Shown in pieces: positions 11,008-14,395 of a stretch of DNA of 14,395 bases. A program made the translations under genes and the position numbers. The notes beneath the pieces were generated by a model. That model did no database searches. It was not told where the DNA came from and saw only the letters and a list, made by a program, of their open reading frames with translations. This DNA is from Acidimicrobiales bacterium (GTDB taxonomy: Bacteria; Actinomycetota; Acidimicrobiia; Acidimicrobiales; SZUA-35): positions 1-14,395 of the forward strand of contig JABDJU010000054.1 in assembly GCA_013003325.1 (NCBI GenBank), read 5' to 3'. Numbering within the stretch: position 1 is the stretch's first letter; the number at the start of each line of letters is the position of its first letter.

Positions 11008-12725
11008 ACCGCCGCCACCTCTCGTCGGGGGACGAGTATCTGAATTGCCGGTTGGGGTTTGCCGAAGAGGTAACCCTGGCCGAGCAGCGGCACCGTGATC
11101 TTGTTCGATCGGAGCTCGCTCAGGGTCTGTACCTGTGCGTCGGATTCGACCCCTTCGGCCACGACTACGAGATCCAGCGCGTTTGCCATGTGGAGCACCG
11201 CGGTGACGATGGCGGATGATCGGGCGTCTTCGCCGACCGATGCGACGAAGCTCCGGTCGATCTTCACCCCATCGACGTCGAACACCTGCAGGTGTGATAG
11301 CGAGGAATAGCCGGTGCCGAAGTCGTCGATCATGACCTTCATGCCCAGCTCGCGGATGGCTTCAAGCTGCGCCGCAGCCGCCTCCACCCGTTCGATCAGT
11401 GCGGTCTCGGTAACCTCGACCGCCAGGCTCGATGGGGAAACGCCGTACTCGATCAGCTTCTCCCGCAGCCAGGGCACGAGCGACTGGTCGGCGAAGGTTC
11501 GGGCCGAGAGGTTCACCGCCACCGGCCGTGGCGACCCAAAGCCGGCCTGGATCTTGATGGCGGACTCGATCACGAATCGATCGATGCTGATGACCAGCCC
11601 GGAGTCTTCTGCGGCCGGAATGAACTCGGCGGGCGAAACGATCCCGCGGCTGGGATGGGCCCAGCGCACCAGCGCCTCATACGAGACCACCTCGCCCTCG
11701 GGCAGGGTGACAACCGGCTGCAGGTAGGCCACGAACTCGCCGTTGCGAGTTGCGCGCCGCAGTTCCTGCCCGATCGAGACCCGGTTTTCGAGATCGGCTC
11801 GCAGCGCAGCGTCGAACACATCGATTCGTGCCCGGCCCCGTTGCTTTGCCCGGTACATGGCGAGGTCGGCGTTGCTGACCAGTTGTTCGGGCGAGTCTCC
11901 GGGTCGTGCGGTGGCAATCCCTACCGAAGCCGAAATCACGTGGTCAGAGTGCCCGTGACGAATCGGCTGGCTGATGGCTTCCTGAATTCGAGCGGCAAGA
12001 TTCTGGGCCGCTCGCTCTGCGATGTCGGTGCAGATCACCACGAACTCGTCGCCCGACAACCGCCCGATGGTGTCTCCTCGGCGGACGACGCTGCCAAGTC
12101 GGTTCCCGACGACCATGAGCACTTCGTCGCCGAACGCGTGACCCAGGGTGTCATTGGTCAACTTGAAATTGTCGAGGTCGACGAACAGCGCGGTAACCGT
12201 TTGGGTTCGACTCGGATGCAGCTTGGTCGTCAGGGTTCGCTCGATCGTCGTGCGATTCGGAAGTCCCGTCAGAGCGTCGTGCTGAGCCAGGTGTCGCTCA
12301 CGATCAACAGCGATCCGTTCCGCTTCGAGCGCCTCCCGCATCTTGGCCGACAAACCCAGCACGCGACCGACCGCCCGCACGAAGGCGACCTCGTCGGGAG
12401 AGAAGCGCTCTTCGGTGCGAGCGAGCAGCAGGCTCATGCCCGATCCTTCGATGTGTGCCGTCGCCAGGTGAACCGGTCCGATGCCGCTGAGGTGACCCGC
12501 AGGCGAATTCGATTCCGCCAGGACAAGTAGCTCCTTGACTGGGCAGTTCTCGGTCGACCCGAATCCTAGGGCGGATCGAACACCGGTCTCGCTGATGACG
12601 GCCGCGACTTCGGCGTCCAGTGTCTCGCTGACCCGGCGGACCGTGTCCGCGATGTCGGGTTCGACGTCAGGTCGGCTGACCGCGGCAATGACCTCGGTCA
12701 AGCTGATGAGGGCCCACGTGCTCAT
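11004..12725 (-). CDS. Cyclic-di-GMP protein: GAF-like sensor, GGDEF and EAL domains
   Basis: The 573 residues hold an N-terminal GAF-like domain (about 15-130), a short linker helix, a GGDEF domain (about 145-305) and an EAL domain (about 315-565). No membrane segment is seen, so it should be cytoplasmic. The cyclase signature is SGDEF (224-228), a Gly-to-Ser variant usually compatible with activity. An inhibitory-site RxxD (R215-D218) sits exactly five residues before it. The EAL catalytic set looks complete: E350 in YEALVRW, N405 in VNLSA, E440 in EVTE, D467-D468 in IDDFGTGYSS, K488 in VKIDRS, E524 in AEGVES and Q550 in GQGYLFG. It may therefore both make and degrade c-di-GMP, with the GAF domain or a partner setting the balance. 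It starts only 2 bases after the FIST gene's stop, so the two are almost certainly co-transcribed and may form a sensor-effector pair. Confidence 0.94.
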   Translation of the reverse strand: MSTWALISLTEVIAAVSRPDVEPDIADTVRRVSETLDAEVAAVISETGVRSALGFGSTENCPVKELLVLAESNSPAGHLSGIGPVHLATAHIEGSGMSLLLARTEERFSPDEVAFVRAVGRVLGLSAKMREALEAERIAVDRERHLAQHDALTGLPNRTTIERTLTTKLHPSRTQTVTALFVDLDNFKLTNDTLGHAFGDEVLMVVGNRLGSVVRRGDTIGRLSGDEFVVICTDIAERAAQNLAARIQEAISQPIRHGHSDHVISASVGIATARPGDSPEQLVSNADLAMYRAKQRGRARIDVFDAALRADLENRVSIGQELRRATRNGEFVAYLQPVVTLPEGEVVSYEALVRWAHPSRGIVSPAEFIPAAEDSGLVISIDRFVIESAIKIQAGFGSPRPVAVNLSARTFADQSLVPWLREKLIEYGVSPSSLAVEVTETALIERVEAAAAQLEAIRELGMKVMIDDFGTGYSSLSHLQVFDVDGVKIDRSFVASVGEDARSSAIVTAVLHMANALDLVVVAEGVESDAQVQTLSELRSNKITVPLLGQGYLFGKPQPAIQILVPRREVAAV

Positions 12726-12727
12726 TG

Positions 12728-13939
12728 CTATCCGATCGCCAGCGTGACCAGCGTCTGGTTGTGAAAGCCCGAGGCCCCCTTCACACGAGCGAACTCGCCG
12801 TAGGTGTAGAAGCCAGCGATCGGGGCCCCAACCTTGGCCTGGAGGCTGTCGAGGCCCTGATAGATCTGTTCCTGGTTGAGCTGGCCGCGCCGAGCCACAC
12901 AGTCGAACGCGAGCAAGCCCACGGGGGGACCGTCGAGTTGTTCGATTGCTGCAGTACAGGCGGCGTCGGTTGCCTCCAGGATCGAATCAGCAGTTCCCTG
13001 CATAGCCCAAGCCATCGAACCGCTGGGCACGGCGGCGATTGATGTGATCGTTCGAAGTTCGGGGTCGGCGCCGAAGATGAAGCGAACCTCATTCCCGCTT
13101 CGCCGCACGACGCCCAGCGGATGGGTGGCGGCGAACCTGGTGAACGCCTCGTGGTCGTCGGCGAGATCCAGCGGTGCCCCGTGTAACCGTAGGTAACGGT
13201 CGAGAGCTGGCTCTTCGTCAATCGTGTAGACGGTGTTGCCCTGTGATCTGGTGATGAGAACCGCCTCGCCGACCGGTTCCCAGCCGTGCTCGACACCGAT
13301 GCCCATCGGTGCGATCGATGAGATCGCCACACCGACCACAGGAACATCCGTCACGCATGTGCCGTCAGGCTCGGTCGCGAACAGGGTGGTCTTGGTCATC
13401 TCGAGCCCGTCTCCGGCGCAGCCGCCTACCAGGGGTATGGGCGCGCCAACTCGGGCATAGGCGCCCCGTACAACTTCCTGCTGGTCGCCGGCGAGCCCGT
13501 CGGACAACAACATGAGCACGGTATGGCCGAGATCGTCGACCTTGTCCACGGCGCCCGCGACATACTCACCAGCCGAACGCAGATCATCGGTCTCGCGATG
13601 TGCGATCTCGGCCGCAACGGCGAGTCCGGATCCGCCGATGGCCATGATCACGACCGAGCCGTCGCGAACGCCGCCGAGGGCGATCTCTCCTCCGGTTGTG
13701 CAGCCGACGATTTGGGCGTTGCCGTCGGTCACCGACTGGATGCCGGACACGAGCTCCCGGTAGTTGTGCTGATGTCCACAGAACACGATCAGCAGTGCGA
13801 CCTCGTCGTCGACGAGAGCGTCGGCCGCCGCCTCAGCCCCGGCGGCGTAGGAATCTGCGGTCACGCTTTCGCCGACACCGGTCCAACGCGGTCTCGACTC
13901 TTGGTTACTACGCGTTCGGGCGATCTCTGTGTTGTTCAT
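12728..13939 (-). CDS. FIST N- and C-domain signal-sensing protein
   Basis: The 403 residues, counted from ATG 13939, carry the FIST_N domain (about 25-215) and the FIST_C domain (about 225-385). GCTTGGEIALGG (79-90) is the FIST_N landmark, and the C-terminal GFYTYGEFARVKG...GFHNQTLVTLAI is the usual FIST_C ending. FIST proteins are cytosolic sensors of small ligands. Some members (NosP) bind haem and nitric oxide and modulate neighbouring kinases or c-di-GMP enzymes. The gene directly downstream, 2 bases away, encodes a GGDEF-EAL protein, so regulation of c-di-GMP turnover is a reasonable inference. I cannot identify the ligand; histidines H56 and H58 in CGHQHN are visible, but haem binding is not shown. 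An in-frame TTG at 13978 would add 13 residues. ATG 13939 is preferred because the added stretch is not family-like and neither start has a good ribosome site. Confidence 0.9.
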   Translation of the reverse strand: MNNTEIARTRSNQESRPRWTGVGESVTADSYAAGAEAAADALVDDEVALLIVFCGHQHNYRELVSGIQSVTDGNAQIVGCTTGGEIALGGVRDGSVVIMAIGGSGLAVAAEIAHRETDDLRSAGEYVAGAVDKVDDLGHTVLMLLSDGLAGDQQEVVRGAYARVGAPIPLVGGCAGDGLEMTKTTLFATEPDGTCVTDVPVVGVAISSIAPMGIGVEHGWEPVGEAVLITRSQGNTVYTIDEEPALDRYLRLHGAPLDLADDHEAFTRFAATHPLGVVRRSGNEVRFIFGADPELRTITSIAAVPSGSMAWAMQGTADSILEATDAACTAAIEQLDGPPVGLLAFDCVARRGQLNQEQIYQGLDSLQAKVGAPIAGFYTYGEFARVKGASGFHNQTLVTLAIG

Positions 13940-13992
13940 GCTTGGACATCGACGTGAACCGCCGCCGACCTGAGCCAAACTTGTCGATGGAT

Positions 13993-14395
13993 CTACGCGC
14001 TGTGCTTTCCTTTGAGTGGTCCGAATCCGTACGGCAGCTCCAGGCGGTGTCGGGCCAGAAGCTCGCCGTCGGCCAGAAGATCACGGGTCGAGCCGTCGGC
14101 GACAACCACTCCGGCGTTCAAGATGACCGACCGGGGGCACAGCTCCAGAGCCAGCGGCAGGTCGTGAGTGACCACGAGCTGGGTCAGGTCGAGCGATTTC
14201 AACAGGTCGATCAGCTCTCGCCGGCCGGCCGGATCCAGGCCGCTGGCCGGTTCGTCGAGCACGAGCAGGTCCGGGTGCATAGCGAGCACGGTGGCGATCG
14301 CCACCCTACGCTTCTCGCCTCCGCTGAGGTGGTGAGGTGTCCGGTGCCGCAGCTCCACCGCATCGACGGCGGCCAGAGCCTCCTCGACGCGGGCA
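13993..14395 (-). CDS. ABC transporter ATP-binding protein, CbiO/ECF-like (partial, N-terminus beyond right edge)
   Basis: The frame is open to the right edge, so the start and Walker A lie outside. What remains is the second half of an ABC ATPase: signature HHLSGGEKRRVAIA, Walker B LLVLDEPASGLDP with the catalytic Glu and D-loop, and the H-loop VVTHD. The short C-terminus (about 50 residues after the H-loop, ending LPYGFGPLKGKHSA) and the style PHHLSGGEKRRVAIATVLAMHPDLLVLDEP resemble CbiO/NikO/EcfA ATPases. These power cobalt, nickel or vitamin uptake by energy-coupling-factor transporters. The partner membrane genes should lie to the right if so. Its stop is 53 bases from the FIST start on the same strand, so read-through into the FIST gene is possible. 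The ABC ATPase call is certain; the substrate class is tentative. Confidence 0.88.
   Translation of the reverse strand, partial: ARVEEALAAVDAVELRHRTPHHLSGGEKRRVAIATVLAMHPDLLVLDEPASGLDPAGRRELIDLLKSLDLTQLVVTHDLPLALELCPRSVILNAGVVVADGSTRDLLADGELLARHRLELPYGFGPLKGKHSA

Noticed and set aside
1..14395. tRNA or rRNA genes, CRISPR arrays, insertion sequences or prophage genes
   Set aside because: I looked for cloverleaf-type sequences, regularly spaced repeats, transposase or integrase motifs and terminal inverted repeats and saw none. All gaps longer than 60 bases are accounted for by regulatory features, and no gap exceeds 300 bases.

Overview
The window is high-GC, densely packed bacterial DNA with short intergenic gaps and many GTG starts. 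The protein types (a GntR/HutC regulator, an MBL-rhodanese fusion and an actinobacterial-looking exonuclease/family A polymerase) suggest an actinobacterium. A lineage such as the Acidimicrobiia is plausible, but that placement is inference and no rRNA or other marker gene is present. I see no tRNA, rRNA, insertion sequence, integrase or CRISPR array. It reads as ordinary chromosome with several regulated accessory operons.

Layout. (1) 1-2745, plus strand, sulfur module: the C-terminus of a SulP anion transporter with its STAS domain, a membrane-anchored rhodanese, and a CstB-like persulfide dioxygenase/rhodanese fusion. The fusion has its own promoter (perfect -35 TTGACA, 16-bp spacer, perfect -10 TATAAT). 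A CsoR/CstR-type palindrome (TATACCC-N4-GGGTATA) sits over the spacer and -10. A strong hairpin ends the module. (2) 2797-4659, plus strand: a 200-residue protein with a CYTH-like look, then an M20-family carbamoylase/allantoate-type amidohydrolase. Family-like N-terminal coding in the latter extends upstream of the first canonical start codon. (3) 4663-7044, minus strand: a family A DNA polymerase with a proofreading exonuclease and two large insertions in the polymerase domain. (4) 7130-9960, plus strand: a GntR/HutC regulator, a TCTAGA-GT-TCTAGA dyad, and trpB-trpA overlapping by 4 bp. (5) 10052-11007, plus strand: a split YeeE/YedE (PmpA/PmpB) transporter pair behind a promoter carrying TTGTAC/GTACAA palindromes. 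(6) 11004-14395, minus strand: a CbiO-like ABC ATPase (cut by the right edge), a FIST-domain sensor and a GAF-GGDEF-EAL cyclic-di-GMP protein, probably co-transcribed, at least the last two.

How it fits together. Regions 1 and 5 look like two parts of one sulfane-sulfur response. SulP and PmpAB would move sulfur oxyanions or related sulfur species, CstB would oxidise low-molecular-weight persulfides, and the rhodaneses would shuttle sulfane sulfur. The two parts carry different operator sequences, so they probably answer to different repressors, neither of which is encoded here. Region 4 looks like a self-contained tryptophan synthase unit under its own ligand-sensing repressor. Region 6 pairs a small-molecule sensor with a c-di-GMP enzyme. 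The best leads for follow-up are the CstR-type operator inside a consensus promoter, the missing canonical start of the amidohydrolase, the GntR-trpBA pairing, the polymerase insertions and the FIST/c-di-GMP pair.
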